This document shows, one piece after another, positions 55,007-63,675 of a DNA stretch of 64,000 nt. Below the pieces are notes generated by a model. It did no database searches, had not been told where the DNA came from, and saw nothing but the letters and a program-made list of their open reading frames with translations. This stretch comes from Variovorax paradoxus (lineage in GTDB: Bacteria; Pseudomonadota; Gammaproteobacteria; Burkholderiales; Burkholderiaceae_C): assembly GCA_016806145.1 (NCBI GenBank), contig CP063166.1:3038001-3102000 (forward strand), in the 5' to 3' direction. The translations under genes and the position numbers were made by a program. The stretch's first letter is position 1. Every line of letters starts with the position of its first letter.

Positions 55007-55734
55007 CGGTGTTCGAGACGCTGTGGGACAGCCTGCCGTACCTGCTGTGGGGCGCCTTTCCGCAGGGGCCGTTGGGCGGCGTCGCGCTCACGCTGCTGCT
55101 GAGCGCCGGCTCGGCCGTGGCCTCGGCGCTGCTGGGGCTGGCCGGGGGCATCGGGCTCGCCACGGCGCGCGGCGGCCTCAAGGCGCTGCTCGTGCTGGTG
55201 CTGGGCTTTCTGCGCGCGATCCCGGTGCTGATGCTGATCTTCTGGACCTACTTCCTGCTGCCCTTCGCCTTCGGCGTCAGCGTGCCGGGGGTGCTGTCGG
55301 TGATGTGCGCGCTGTCGCTGGTGGGCGGCGCCTACCTCGCGCATGCGGTGCACGCGGGCATCCGCGGCGTGGGAGCCGGGCAGTGGGCGGCGGGACTGTC
55401 GCTCGGGCTCACGCGCTGGGGCACCTTGCGCGTCATCGTGCTGCCGCAGGCGCTGCGCATGATGCTGCCCTCGTTCGTCAACCAGTGGGTCACGCTGGTG
55501 AAGGACAGCTCGCTGGCCTACATCGTCGGCGTGGGCGAACTGTCGTTCGTGGCCGCGCAGGTGAATGCGCGCACCATGGTCTATCCGGCCGAGATCTTCA
55601 TGCTGGTGGGCGCGATCTACTGGCTGCTGTGCAGCGGGCTCGACCGGCTGGCGAATGCCTGGCTGCGGCGGGCGCGCACCGAGGGCGCCGAGGCCAAGAA
55701 CTTTTCCGGAAAAGGTCTTGAACGCTTCGCATAA
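55003..55734 (+). CDS. Amino-acid ABC transporter permease, second subunit
   Basis: 243 residues, started at the ATG overlapping the previous stop. Transmembrane helices and LGFLRAIPVLMLIFWTYFLL and LGLTRWGTLRVIVLPQALRMM place it as the partner of the first permease. No ATP-binding gene follows, so the pair must borrow an ATPase from elsewhere or the gene has been lost. The C-terminus EGAEAKNFSGKGLERFA is polar. Confidence 0.9.
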   Translation: MTVFETLWDSLPYLLWGAFPQGPLGGVALTLLLSAGSAVASALLGLAGGIGLATARGGLKALLVLVLGFLRAIPVLMLIFWTYFLLPFAFGVSVPGVLSVMCALSLVGGAYLAHAVHAGIRGVGAGQWAAGLSLGLTRWGTLRVIVLPQALRMMLPSFVNQWVTLVKDSSLAYIVGVGELSFVAAQVNARTMVYPAEIFMLVGAIYWLLCSGLDRLANAWLRRARTEGAEAKNFSGKGLERFA

Positions 55735-55790
55735 TCGCCAGCGTCATTCGACACCCTCACTACGACTCTCTCATTCAAGGAGCTTCACCC

Positions 55791-56348
55791 ATGGCCCAGA
55801 CCCGGATCGCCGTCATCGTCGGCAGCCTGCGCAAGGACTCGTTCAACCAGAAACTGGCGCTCGCGCTGGCCAAGCTGGCGCCCGAGGACTTCACCTTCGA
55901 GCACGTGCGCATCGACGACCTGCCGCTGTACAACCAGGACGAGGACGGCAACCAGGCCGCGTCGGTCAAGCGCCTGAAGACCGAGATCGCGGCGGCCGAC
56001 GGCCTGCTGTTCGTCACGCCCGAATACAACCGCTCGGTGCCCGGCGTGCTGAAGAACGCGATCGACCATGCCTCGCGCCCCTACGGCCAGAGCGCCTGGG
56101 CCGGCAAGCCGGCCGGCGTGGTCGGCATCTCGGTCGGCGCCATCGGCACCGCGCTGGCGCAGCAGCACCTGCGCAACGTGCTGGCCTACCTCGACGTGCC
56201 CACGCTCGGCGCGCCCGAGGTGTTCCTGCAGAACAAGGACGACCTGTTCGACGACAAGGGCCACATCGGCAACGAAGCCTCGAAGAAGTTCCTGCAGGGC
56301 TGGATGGACAAGTACGTGGGCTGGATCAAGAGCCACAAGGCGGCCTGA
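55791..56348 (+). CDS. NADPH-dependent FMN reductase (ChrR/YieF-like)
   Basis: 185 residues of the flavodoxin-like reductase family: RIAVIVGSLRKDSFNQKLALA for FMN phosphate binding, LLFVTPEYNRSVPGVLKNAIDHASRP and GAIGTALAQQHLRNVLAYL. The TPEYNRSVPG motif is typical of the ChrR/quinone reductase group, which reduces quinones, chromate and flavins. It follows the permease genes by 56 bases and has its own strong ribosome site (AAGGAG). Confidence 0.9.
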   Translation: MAQTRIAVIVGSLRKDSFNQKLALALAKLAPEDFTFEHVRIDDLPLYNQDEDGNQAASVKRLKTEIAAADGLLFVTPEYNRSVPGVLKNAIDHASRPYGQSAWAGKPAGVVGISVGAIGTALAQQHLRNVLAYLDVPTLGAPEVFLQNKDDLFDDKGHIGNEASKKFLQGWMDKYVGWIKSHKAA

Positions 56349-56367
56349 GCACGGTCCGCACGCGGGT

Positions 56368-57354
56368 TCAATAGAGGATCACCAGCACGGTCTCGCCGCC
56401 GAAGGCCTCGTCGCGGGCCACGGCGGCCGTGACCGGCCGGGTGGCGACCTTGCCCGCCTTGCCGTCCTTGTCGATCCTCGGCGGCAGGGGCGCGTTCAAC
56501 TGCACGTAGCGCACCTGCGCCGGCGCGGCGGCGAACTCGGCCACCGCACGCAGCGAGGTCGCGCCGGGCGGCGGCGCCACCGCCTGCATCTGCTGGTTCA
56601 CGCGCTGCGAGAGTTCCTGCAGCGCCTTGAGGTCGCCGCGTGCCGCCGCGGCCTGCAATTCCTGCTTGATCGAATCCATCGACTTCATCGCCGCCTCCTG
56701 CTGCTTGCGGCCGGGCACCTGCGAGCCGTCGAAGGTCTTCTGGCCCTTGGCCACCAGCTGCAGCACCTGTTCGGGCGACAGTCGCGTGGTGAAGACCGCG
56801 CGGCCTTCGCGCGCGTCGCTCGCGAACGGGCGCCAGCGCAGCGTGGCCGCATCCTTCGCGCCGACGGCGCTGGCCAGGCCCAGCCGCGTGGCATCGGGCT
56901 GCTCGTCGGGCACCAGCGCGCCGAAGCCGTTGCGCTGGCCGGCGCGCATCCACGGTCCCAGGCCCTTGCGGAAGCGGTCGTCCTGCACCTCGAGCATCTG
57001 GCGCGCGATCGCCCGCACGCCGGGCGAGGTGTGGTCGAGCGCGGCCAGCACCGCTTCGCGGTCCTCGGGCGAGCCGATCTTGCCGAGCCTGCGCAGGCCC
57101 ATCTCGGCCAGCATGGGGAAGCGGGCGCGCGCGGCGCTGCGCAGTACTTCGCGGTCGATCTCGCCGCGCGACTGCAGCATCTGCAGTTCGCCGTAGAGCG
57201 CCAGTTCGAGTTCGGTGCGCAGGCCGGGGCAGGCGGCGTTCCAGCGGCCGTCGACGCACTGGGCCTCGAAGCGCGGCAGCACCTGCTCGGGCGGGATCTC
57301 GGTGCGCGGGCCGGCGATCAGCAGCGCAGCGCTCAGCAACAGGGCTTCGTTCAT
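56368..57354 (-). CDS. Uncharacterised protein with HEAT-like helical region
   Basis: 328 residues that I do not recognise as a named family. A short hydrophobic N-terminus (LLLSAALLIAG) may be a signal peptide. Residues 70-120 (MLAEMGLRRLGKIGSPEDREAVLAAL) look like a HEAT-type repeat pair, and residues 215-260 (SIKQELQAAAARGDLKALQELSQRV) form a helical, possibly coiled-coil segment. It is the last gene of a three-gene set with the HExxH protein and the TPR membrane protein. It is convergent with the FMN reductase. Confidence 0.6.
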   Translation of the reverse strand: MNEALLLSAALLIAGPRTEIPPEQVLPRFEAQCVDGRWNAACPGLRTELELALYGELQMLQSRGEIDREVLRSAARARFPMLAEMGLRRLGKIGSPEDREAVLAALDHTSPGVRAIARQMLEVQDDRFRKGLGPWMRAGQRNGFGALVPDEQPDATRLGLASAVGAKDAATLRWRPFASDAREGRAVFTTRLSPEQVLQLVAKGQKTFDGSQVPGRKQQEAAMKSMDSIKQELQAAAARGDLKALQELSQRVNQQMQAVAPPPGATSLRAVAEFAAAPAQVRYVQLNAPLPPRIDKDGKAGKVATRPVTAAVARDEAFGGETVLVILY

Positions 57355-57376
57355 GGCGATGACTCCGGAGGGGGGC

Positions 57377-58114
57377 TCACTGCGTGGCGCGGCGCATCGC
57401 GCTGCCCTTGGCCTTCACGTTCTTCGTCAGCGTGACGATCTCCTCGGGCGTCGGCACCACCATGCTGTTGTCGGGCTTGCGCACGTTGGTCGAGCCGGCC
57501 CACTGGCATTTGCGCGCCAGCGCGGCGATGTGGTCGCGCAGCACGCGCACGCCGGCGTCGTAGGCCTTGGCGTCGCTCTGCACGAACCATTCGACCGACT
57601 CAACCGACTTGTCGCCGGCCTTGTAGGCGGCCGTGCAGGCCTTGATGTGCGTGTTCTCGTGCTCGATGGTGAATTCGGCCAGCGGTTTGCACAGCTTCTG
57701 CCGGATCTGCTGCTCGGTCACCGGTCGCGTGGTCGGCGACTGGCCCGGGCGCGGAACGTACTCCACCAGCTGGCAGCTGCCGCCGCTGATCACCGTGCCG
57801 AAGGAGGGCGCCGCCGCCCCGGCCGTGCCGGCGTCGCTGGCCGGCGGCGCGAGCACGCCGTACAGGTTGGCTTGCATGGCCGCGGTGAGCGCGCTGGTGG
57901 CCTGTGTCTGCATCGCATCGATGCTCAGGGGGTAGTAAGCCTGGGAGATCCAAGTCTGGAACTTGGCGCGCAGGAATTCCTGCTCGAGCATTTCGCGGTA
58001 CAGCCGCGGCAGGTCCTGGCAGCGGTCGCAGTCGGGCGCGGCCTGGGCGGCGGCGCAGCCGAGCGCGAGCGCCAGCGCGGCCAGCGCGCGCGAGGGGCGT
58101 GGAAGCAGCTTCAC
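57377..58114 (-). CDS. Exported protein with HExxH motif, unknown function
   Basis: 245 residues with a GTG start at 58114 and a signal peptide ending AAAQAAP. Six cysteines, including CDRC, suggest disulfides in the periplasm. The sequence EHENTHIKACTAAYKAG holds His152-Glu-Asn-Thr-His156, the HExxH zinc-binding pattern of metallopeptidases. No third ligand is certain, so proteolytic activity is a hypothesis. The start overlaps the stop of the TPR membrane protein gene (GTGA) and the HEAT-like gene follows after 22 bases. Confidence 0.65.
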   Translation of the reverse strand: MKLLPRPSRALAALALALGCAAAQAAPDCDRCQDLPRLYREMLEQEFLRAKFQTWISQAYYPLSIDAMQTQATSALTAAMQANLYGVLAPPASDAGTAGAAAPSFGTVISGGSCQLVEYVPRPGQSPTTRPVTEQQIRQKLCKPLAEFTIEHENTHIKACTAAYKAGDKSVESVEWFVQSDAKAYDAGVRVLRDHIAALARKCQWAGSTNVRKPDNSMVVPTPEEIVTLTKNVKAKGSAMRRATQ

Positions 58115-59517
58115 GGTGAGGGGCTCCTGGAAGGGACGTTCGGGGACGGCGTCTCGTCGGCCGCCAGCGAGATCGCGAGCGCCAGCGCCTGGGTGCGCGG
58201 TGCGTCGGCGTCGAGCGCGAGGGCCATGTCGATGCTTCGGCGTGCCTCGGCATCGCGGCCCGCGGCGGATTCGGCCAGCGCGCGGTTGTGCCAGGCGCGG
58301 GCCGACTGCGGCGCGCGTTCGGTGGCCTCGCGCCAGAGCGCGGCCGGGTCGGCCCAGGTGGCGGCGCGCCAGGCGCAGGTGGCCGCGAGTGCCGCCAGCA
58401 GGACCAGGCCCGGAACTGCGCGACCGGGCCGGCGCAGCCAGGTCGCGAGCAGGGCCCCCAGCGCCAGTGCGGGACCGATCCACGCGGGGTACAGCGGCTT
58501 TTCCACGACCCAGTCGAGCCGCGCGATCAGCGTGTGGGTCGGCGCGAGGATGGCCAGCGGCCACAGCAGTCCGAGCGTCGCCAGCGGCCAGCGCCGGCGC
58601 AGCGCGAGCGCGGCGAGCAGCAGACCTACGAGCGCGAGCGCGCCAGGCAGCATCGCATCAGCGCTCGGCGCCGGATGCTCGACCGACAGCGCCCAGGGCC
58701 GCAGCCACAGCGCCAGTGACAGCGGCAGTGCGGCGGCATGCCGGGCCAGGGCCTCGAGCGGATCGGCCAGCGCGAGCGAGTAGCCGGCCAGTTCGCGCAG
58801 CCGGGGGCCGAAGGTCCAGAGCAGCGCGGCGCCGGCGAGCGCGGCGAATGCGGGCCCGGCCATGCGCCGCGCGATGCGGCCGGCCGTGGCGTCGGTTCGG
58901 GTGGACTCCCACACCATCAGCATCAGCGGATAGATCAGCGCCACTTCCTTGGCCGACACCGCGAGCGCGAAGGCGACGAGCGACAGCGCCACGAAGACGG
59001 CGCGGCGCGCGCGGTCAAGGCCCTCGCGCCACGCATGTTCATGGGCCAGCAGCGCCAGCACCAGCCCCAGCGTCATCAGCCCGGTGGAGCGCCCGCTCGC
59101 GAAGCTCACCACCGCCGCGTGCGCGGGCTGCAGCGCGAACAGGGCGGCGGCCAGGAAGGCGGCCAGCGGATCGGCCAGCCGGCCGAGGGCCAGCCGCCAC
59201 ACGGCGAGCACCGTGGCCGCGTGCAGCGCGAGGTTGGTCGCCAGGAAGCCGGTGCCGTCGAAGCCCCACAGCGCATGGTCGGCGACGTAGCTCAGCCGCA
59301 GCAGCGGCCGGAAGCCGTTGGCCAGCCGCTCGCGCAGGGCTTCGCCGCCGGCCGTGGCCGGATCGAGCACGATGTTGGGCAGGTCGTCGTACTGGAAGCC
59401 GCCGGCCAGACCCGCGGCCCAGGCGGCGAGACAGAGCGCGAGCAGCGCGACCGCAGCCATGCGCTCGGTCGCGGGAAGAAGAGGGATGCGGGAAGCCGGA
59501 AGGCGGGCTGCGGGCAT
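58111..59517 (-). CDS. Polytopic membrane protein with C-terminal TPR (TMTC/glycosyltransferase-like)
   Basis: 468 residues: about ten to twelve transmembrane helices (residues 20-400) and a C-terminal TPR unit (about 405-455, AWHNRALAESAAGRDAEARRS). The luminal first loop GGFQYDDLPNIVLDP is the acidic-pair motif of GT-C glycosyltransferases and TMTC O-mannosyltransferases. A lipid-linked sugar transferase role is inferred from this. It is first in a set with the HExxH protein and the HEAT-like protein. I start it at MPAARLPASR. Confidence 0.75.
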   Translation of the reverse strand: MPAARLPASRIPLLPATERMAAVALLALCLAAWAAGLAGGFQYDDLPNIVLDPATAGGEALRERLANGFRPLLRLSYVADHALWGFDGTGFLATNLALHAATVLAVWRLALGRLADPLAAFLAAALFALQPAHAAVVSFASGRSTGLMTLGLVLALLAHEHAWREGLDRARRAVFVALSLVAFALAVSAKEVALIYPLMLMVWESTRTDATAGRIARRMAGPAFAALAGAALLWTFGPRLRELAGYSLALADPLEALARHAAALPLSLALWLRPWALSVEHPAPSADAMLPGALALVGLLLAALALRRRWPLATLGLLWPLAILAPTHTLIARLDWVVEKPLYPAWIGPALALGALLATWLRRPGRAVPGLVLLAALAATCAWRAATWADPAALWREATERAPQSARAWHNRALAESAAGRDAEARRSIDMALALDADAPRTQALALAISLAADETPSPNVPSRSPSP

Positions 59518-59944
59518 GCGGCGATTCTGTCGAGCGCGCCATGCGCCAGCCATTGGCCGAAGCGTCTATGTCAGCCGGGGTGCTGGCAGTCGTCGAATGC
59601 GGGTCGGCTTCGTGCCGTTTTAGCAATCCGTCGAGAGGGAAGGGCTGCCCGCCAAAGAATTTGCACCAGTTTCTTTGCGCTTTTATGCAAACAGGGGTTT
59701 GTGCCGCCACTTTTATGCAGACATTTATGTTCCTGCGCGGTACGAAGAAGGTGGGAAGCCCAAGTGCGCGACGGTGCGCATGACCGCAGTGAGCCGCTCG
59801 GCGGTCGGGGTCGATGTGGAGATCGCGCTAAGAAAACCGGAAGCCGTTTTCGGGACCGAGCTGTTTCGTCGCAGCGCGGTGTGGATGACGCTCAAGGAGC
59901 GCCGGACAAGCTTACGGCGGGACCAGACCCGGAAGATTCGGTGC
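59518..59944. other. Intergenic region, comparatively low GC, no gene recognised
   Basis: The part from about 59615 to 59760 is less GC-rich and carries two near copies of CTTTTATGCA (59690 and 59718 areas) with TTTATG words. An open frame through 59675-59944 joins the Fic remnant, but its translation resembles nothing I know. It may be debris left when the Fic gene lost its 5' part. Confidence 0.5.
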
Positions 59945-60505
59945 TTGCCGTTCATCCTGCCCGTTTCCGCGCTCATCACGGAAAGCACCAAGGAGCGGGC
60001 CGACTACGACCGCGCGCTCGAGGCCTTCTCGCGCCCGCTCATGCAGCGCTACGGCGAGGCCGTGTCGTTCGGCAACGAAGAGCGCCACGAAGCCGACGGG
60101 ATCAGGTCGAACTTCAACTTCTCGGCCTACGACGATGCGATGCCGGCCTGGCGCTTCCTGGATCTCACCAGCCACGTGACCTACCTCGGCCATGTGCTGC
60201 GATTCACCATCGAACAGGAGATGCACCAGCAGGCCAGGTTCTTCCGCTCCAACGACCTGGCGCGCAAACTCGTCAAGGATGTGATCGAAGGGCCGGACAC
60301 CGATATCGACGCCATCATCCGCAGCGCGCGCGAGAACGGCGGCGCACTGTCGGGCAAGCTCGCCAAGCGCTTCCCGATCCTCGAGAAGTCGGGGCGATGG
60401 GATCGCGTGATGGCGGCGATCAACACCGCATTCGCCGATGGGCTGGACGGCGAGGTCCGGGGCCGCGAGAGCGGCGGCGACGCGATCGACGAGCCTCGGA
60501 TGTAG
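59945..60505 (+). pseudogene. Fic-family protein, C-terminal remnant
   Basis: About 186 residues matching the region after the catalytic core of Fic/DOC AMP-transferases: LPVSALITESTKERADYDRALEAFSRPL, then WRFLDLTSHVTYLGHVLRF, VKDVIEGPDTDIDAIIRSARENGG and the winged-helix-like end. The catalytic HPFxDGNGR motif and everything upstream are missing; the preceding sequence in frame is unrelated. It is therefore a truncated gene without AMP-transferase activity. Whether it is translated is unknown. Confidence 0.7.
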
Positions 60506-60526
60506 TCGGCAAGTCCGTCGCCCACG

Positions 60527-60550
60527 AAAAAGCCGGCACTTCGGCCGGCT
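60527..60550 (-). terminator. Rho-independent terminator of azoR
   Basis: Read on the minus strand, AGCCGGC and GCCGGCT form a perfect seven-base stem around a six-base loop, followed by four to five T residues. It lies 48 bases after the azoR stop codon. Confidence 0.8.
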
Positions 60551-60597
60551 CGTCGTTCGGAAGCGCCGCGAACGGCGCGCCGTCATCAGGCTGCGAA

Positions 60598-61245
60598 TCA
60601 GGCCGCGAGGGCCGCGACGCTCTGGTTGGCGGCTTCGGCGGTCGCCGTGCCGATGTCGCCGCGGGCCGAGGCCAGCGCGGCGTTCTTGACCGCGTCGCCC
60701 ATGCCGAGGCCTTCGGCGCGCACGAAGCGCACGTCGGTGATGCCGAAGAAACCGAAGATCACCTTCAGGTAGCTCTCCTGGTGCTCGGTGGCCTGGCCGC
60801 CTTCGGTGGTCGAGTAGATGCCGCCGCGGCTCGAGGCCACGATCACGGTCTTGCCGCCGGCGAGACCGACCGGGCCCTTGTCGGTGTACTTGAAGGTGCG
60901 GCCGGCCTGCGCGAGGCGGTCGATCCAGGCCTTGAGCTGGCTCGGGATGGTGAAGTTGTAGAGCGGGGCGCCCACGACCACCACGTCGGCGGCGAGGAAC
61001 TGGCTCACCAGCTTCTCGGACAGCGTGTTCTCGCGCTGCTGGGCTTCGGTCGGCTGGGCCTGCACGCCGGTCTTGATGCCGAGCGCGTCGGCGCTGAAGT
61101 GGGAGGGGGTGTCGACCGCGAGGTCGAGGTACTCGACCGTGGTGTCGGGATGGGCGGCGCGCCAGGCGGCCACGGTTTCGGCCGTCAGCAGGCGCGAGGT
61201 GGAGTTGCCGCTGAGGATGCTGGAGTCGATGTGGAGCAGCTTCAT
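60598..61245 (-). CDS. azoR: FMN-dependent NADH-azoreductase
   Basis: 215 residues started at [20 protein letters not shown], the flavin phosphate loop. [19 protein letters not shown] and [20 protein letters not shown] are AzoR signatures. The enzyme reduces quinones and azo compounds with NADH and protects against thiol and quinone stress. It is divergent from a LysR regulator with 135 bases between, a common pairing. A clear terminator follows the gene. Confidence 0.93.
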   Translation of the reverse strand: MKLLHIDSSILSGNSTSRLLTAETVAAWRAAHPDTTVEYLDLAVDTPSHFSADALGIKTGVQAQPTEAQQRENTLSEKLVSQFLAADVVVVGAPLYNFTIPSQLKAWIDRLAQAGRTFKYTDKGPVGLAGGKTVIVASSRGGIYSTTEGGQATEHQESYLKVIFGFFGITDVRFVRAEGLGMGDAVKNAALASARGDIGTATAEAANQSVAALAA

Positions 61246-61380
61246 GGTGTTGGTCGCTTTCTTTCTTTCGATGTCGGCGCTCAAAGGTGGCCGGCGTGGC
61301 CAGAATTCTATTTTTGGTGCGAGTGGGTGATAAGTAGGTAAAAATAAGCCACATCGTTTCAAAAACAGGACAGTAGAGCC

Positions 61381-62295
61381 ATGCAGGACCTCAACGACAT
61401 GGTGTTCTTCGCCGAAGTGGCCGAGCGCGGCGGCTTCGCGGCCGCGAGCCGGGCGCTGGGCATTCCGAAGTCGCGGCTGTCGCGGCGCGTGGCCGAGCTC
61501 GAGGAGCAGCTCGGCGTGCAGCTGATGCAGCGCAGCACGCGGCGGCTGTCGCTCACGCCGGCCGGCGAGATCTACCTGCGCCACGCGGCCTCGGTGCGCG
61601 ACGCGGCGCGCGCCGCCTCCGAGGCGGTGGCGCAGGTGCAGACCGAGCCCAGCGGGCTGGTGCGGCTCAGCTGCCCGGTCACGATCTCGCACAGCGGACT
61701 GGCGCAGGTACTGCCGAGCTTCCTCGAGCGCTATCCGGCGGTGCGCATCGACATGCGGGTGATCAACCGGCCGGTCGACCTGATCGAGGAAGGCATCGAC
61801 ATCGCGCTGCGCGTGCGGCCGCAGATCGAGGACAGTGCGACCCTGGTGGCGCGCACCTTCGGCACCAGCCGCGGCGTGCTGGTGGCCACGCCCGAGCTGG
61901 TGCGGCGGCTCGGGCCGATCGAGGGGCCGGAGGATCTCGCCAAGCTGCCGACCGCGGCGATGTCGGTCAACGGGGAGGGGCGCAGCGAATGGCGGCTCGA
62001 GGGGCCCAAGGGCCGGATCCACGTGCATGCCCACACGCCGCGCTACGTGGCCGACGACCTCGCCACCCTGCAGTACGCGGTGCTCGGCGGCGTGGGCGCG
62101 ACCCTGCTGCCCGACTACATGTGCCGCGCCGACCTCAACGAAGGGCGGCTGACCCGGGTGCTGTGCGACTGGGGGCCGGCGCCGGTGGTCGCGCACATGG
62201 TGTTTCCGGCGCGGCGCGCGCTGGTGCCGGCGGTGCGGCGGCTGATCGACTTCCTGGTCGAGCACCTGGAACACGGGGCCCACCGCATGTTCTGA
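61381..62295 (+). CDS. LysR family regulator, probable controller of azoR
   Basis: 304 residues. The winged helix (residues 3-62) reads [27 protein letters not shown], and the effector domain spans about 90-295, with [19 protein letters not shown] typical of the branch that accompanies quinone or azoreductases and pirins. It diverges from azoR, whose expression it likely controls in response to electrophiles. The gap contains an AT-rich stretch suitable for the shared promoter. Confidence 0.9.
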   Translation: MQDLNDMVFFAEVAERGGFAAASRALGIPKSRLSRRVAELEEQLGVQLMQRSTRRLSLTPAGEIYLRHAASVRDAARAASEAVAQVQTEPSGLVRLSCPVTISHSGLAQVLPSFLERYPAVRIDMRVINRPVDLIEEGIDIALRVRPQIEDSATLVARTFGTSRGVLVATPELVRRLGPIEGPEDLAKLPTAAMSVNGEGRSEWRLEGPKGRIHVHAHTPRYVADDLATLQYAVLGGVGATLLPDYMCRADLNEGRLTRVLCDWGPAPVVAHMVFPARRALVPAVRRLIDFLVEHLEHGAHRMF

Positions 62296-62344
62296 CGGCG
62301 ATTTCGAGGCGCTGGACCGCGTCGATATGCAAAAAACGTCATAA

Positions 62345-62368
62345 CCAAACAATCAGATATTCGTTTGG
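62345..62368 (+). promoter_or_regulatory. Inverted repeat upstream of the peroxiredoxin gene
   Basis: CCAAAC and GTTTGG are perfectly inverted around a 12-base AT-rich spacer (AATCAGATATTC), preceded by ATAA. It lies 56-79 bases before the peroxiredoxin start. A CysB- or OxyR-like site is possible; the sequence does not decide. Confidence 0.4.
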
Positions 62369-62423
62369 CATCCTTGGCGGGGTTCGGACAATCCAGGTCT
62401 TCCATTCCATCCAAGGAACGACC

Positions 62424-63065
62424 ATGGCAACCCTCCGTCTCGGCGACAGCGCCCCCGATTTCACCCAGGATTCCAGCGAAGGCCCGATCAAATTCCATGA
62501 GTGGGCCGGCGATTCGTGGGTCGTGTTCTTCTCGCACCCGGCCGACTTCACGCCCGTGTGCACCACCGAACTCGGCAAGACGGCGGCCCTGTCGGGCGAG
62601 TTCCAGAAGCGCGGCGTGAAGCCGATCGCGCTGAGCGTGGACCCGGCCGACAAGCACAAGGAATGGATCGGAGACATCAACGACACGCAGAACACCACGG
62701 TCAACTTCCCGATCGTGGCCGACGCCGACCGCAAGGTGTCGGACCTCTACGACCTGATCCACCCGAACGCCTCGGCCACGGCCACGGTGCGCAGCGTGTT
62801 CATCATCGATCCGAAGAAGACGATCCGCACCATCATCACCTACCCGGCCTCGACCGGCCGCAACTTCGACGAGATCCTGCGCGTGATCGACTCGCTGCAG
62901 CTCACCGACAGCCACAAGGTGGCGACGCCCGTGAACTGGAAGGACGGCGACGACGTGGTCATCATCCCGAGCCTGCAGGACCCGGCCGAGATCGCCCAGC
63001 GCTTCCCCAAGGGCTACAAGGCGGTGCGTCCCTACCTGCGCCTGACGCCGCAGCCGAACAAGTAA
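62424..63065 (+). CDS. 1-Cys peroxiredoxin (Prx6 type)
   Basis: 213 residues with the active site SHPADFTPVCTTELG (Cys46), the only cysteine in the protein, so it is a true 1-Cys enzyme. The C-terminal extension with TPVNWKDGDDVVIIPSLQD is characteristic of the Prx6 group. It reduces hydrogen peroxide and organic hydroperoxides in the cytoplasm with an external thiol. It precedes the RBBP9-type hydrolase and sulfate-binding protein genes on the same strand, an arrangement that ties it to sulfur supply. Confidence 0.94.
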   Translation: MATLRLGDSAPDFTQDSSEGPIKFHEWAGDSWVVFFSHPADFTPVCTTELGKTAALSGEFQKRGVKPIALSVDPADKHKEWIGDINDTQNTTVNFPIVADADRKVSDLYDLIHPNASATATVRSVFIIDPKKTIRTIITYPASTGRNFDEILRVIDSLQLTDSHKVATPVNWKDGDDVVIIPSLQDPAEIAQRFPKGYKAVRPYLRLTPQPNK

Positions 63066-63099
63066 GCCGGCGGCATCGGCCCAGGCCCACCACCTTCGC

Positions 63100-63675
63100 A
63101 TGCAGACCCGCATCGTCATCGTTCCCGGCTGGCGCGACTCCGGCCCCGGCCACTGGCAGAGCCTGTGGCAGGAGCGCATTCCGGGCGCCGCGCGCGTGCA
63201 GCAGGACGACTGGGCCTCGCCGCGGCGCGAGGCCTGGGTGTCGACGCTGGCGCGGCTGGTGCTCGAGTCGCCGCAGCCGGTGGTGATCGCGGCGCACAGC
63301 CTGGGCTGCATCGCCACGGCGCATCTGCCGGCGGAGGCCGCGGCCCGGATCCAGGGCGCGCTGCTGGTGGCGCCGGCCGATCCGGAGCGCCGTGCCGTGC
63401 TGTCGGACTTCGCGCCCGTGCCCTACGCGGCGCTGCCGTACCGCAGCATCGTGGTGGCCAGCAGCAACGACCCGTACTGCCCGATCCGCCTGGCCGGCGC
63501 ATACTCGCGCGCCTGGGGCAGCGAGTTCGTTCGCATGCAGAATGCGGGCCACATCAACGTCGACTCGGGGCACGGGGAATGGCCGCTCGGCCTGGCCCTG
63601 CTCCAGTCGCTGACCGACGAGCCCGCCCCCTGGGCGGCGGGCCGTGATTTTTCAGAAACCTTGGCAACCACATGA
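63100..63675 (+). CDS. RBBP9/YdeN-family serine hydrolase
   Basis: 191 residues: VIVPGWRDSGPGHWQSLWQ at the start, nucleophile Ser67 in IAAHSLGCIATAHL, an aspartate in SSNDPYCPIRLAGAYSRAWG and the histidine in NAGHINVDSGHGEWPLG complete the catalytic set. The family consists of small soluble hydrolases of mostly unknown substrate. Its stop overlaps the start of the sulfate-binding protein gene (ATGA), so the two are translated together; this suggests a role in sulfur acquisition, perhaps on sulfate esters or thioesters, but this is conjecture. Confidence 0.87.
   Translation: MQTRIVIVPGWRDSGPGHWQSLWQERIPGAARVQQDDWASPRREAWVSTLARLVLESPQPVVIAAHSLGCIATAHLPAEAAARIQGALLVAPADPERRAVLSDFAPVPYAALPYRSIVVASSNDPYCPIRLAGAYSRAWGSEFVRMQNAGHINVDSGHGEWPLGLALLQSLTDEPAPWAAGRDFSETLATT

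Noticed and set aside
59725..59991. 88-codon minus-strand frame in the low-GC region
   Set aside because: No family resemblance, no ribosome site and overlap with the Fic remnant frame; not supported as a gene.
58738..61341. Very long plus-strand open frame spanning several genes
   Set aside because: It crosses the TPR membrane protein, Fic remnant and azoR regions with low-complexity translation and no start signal.
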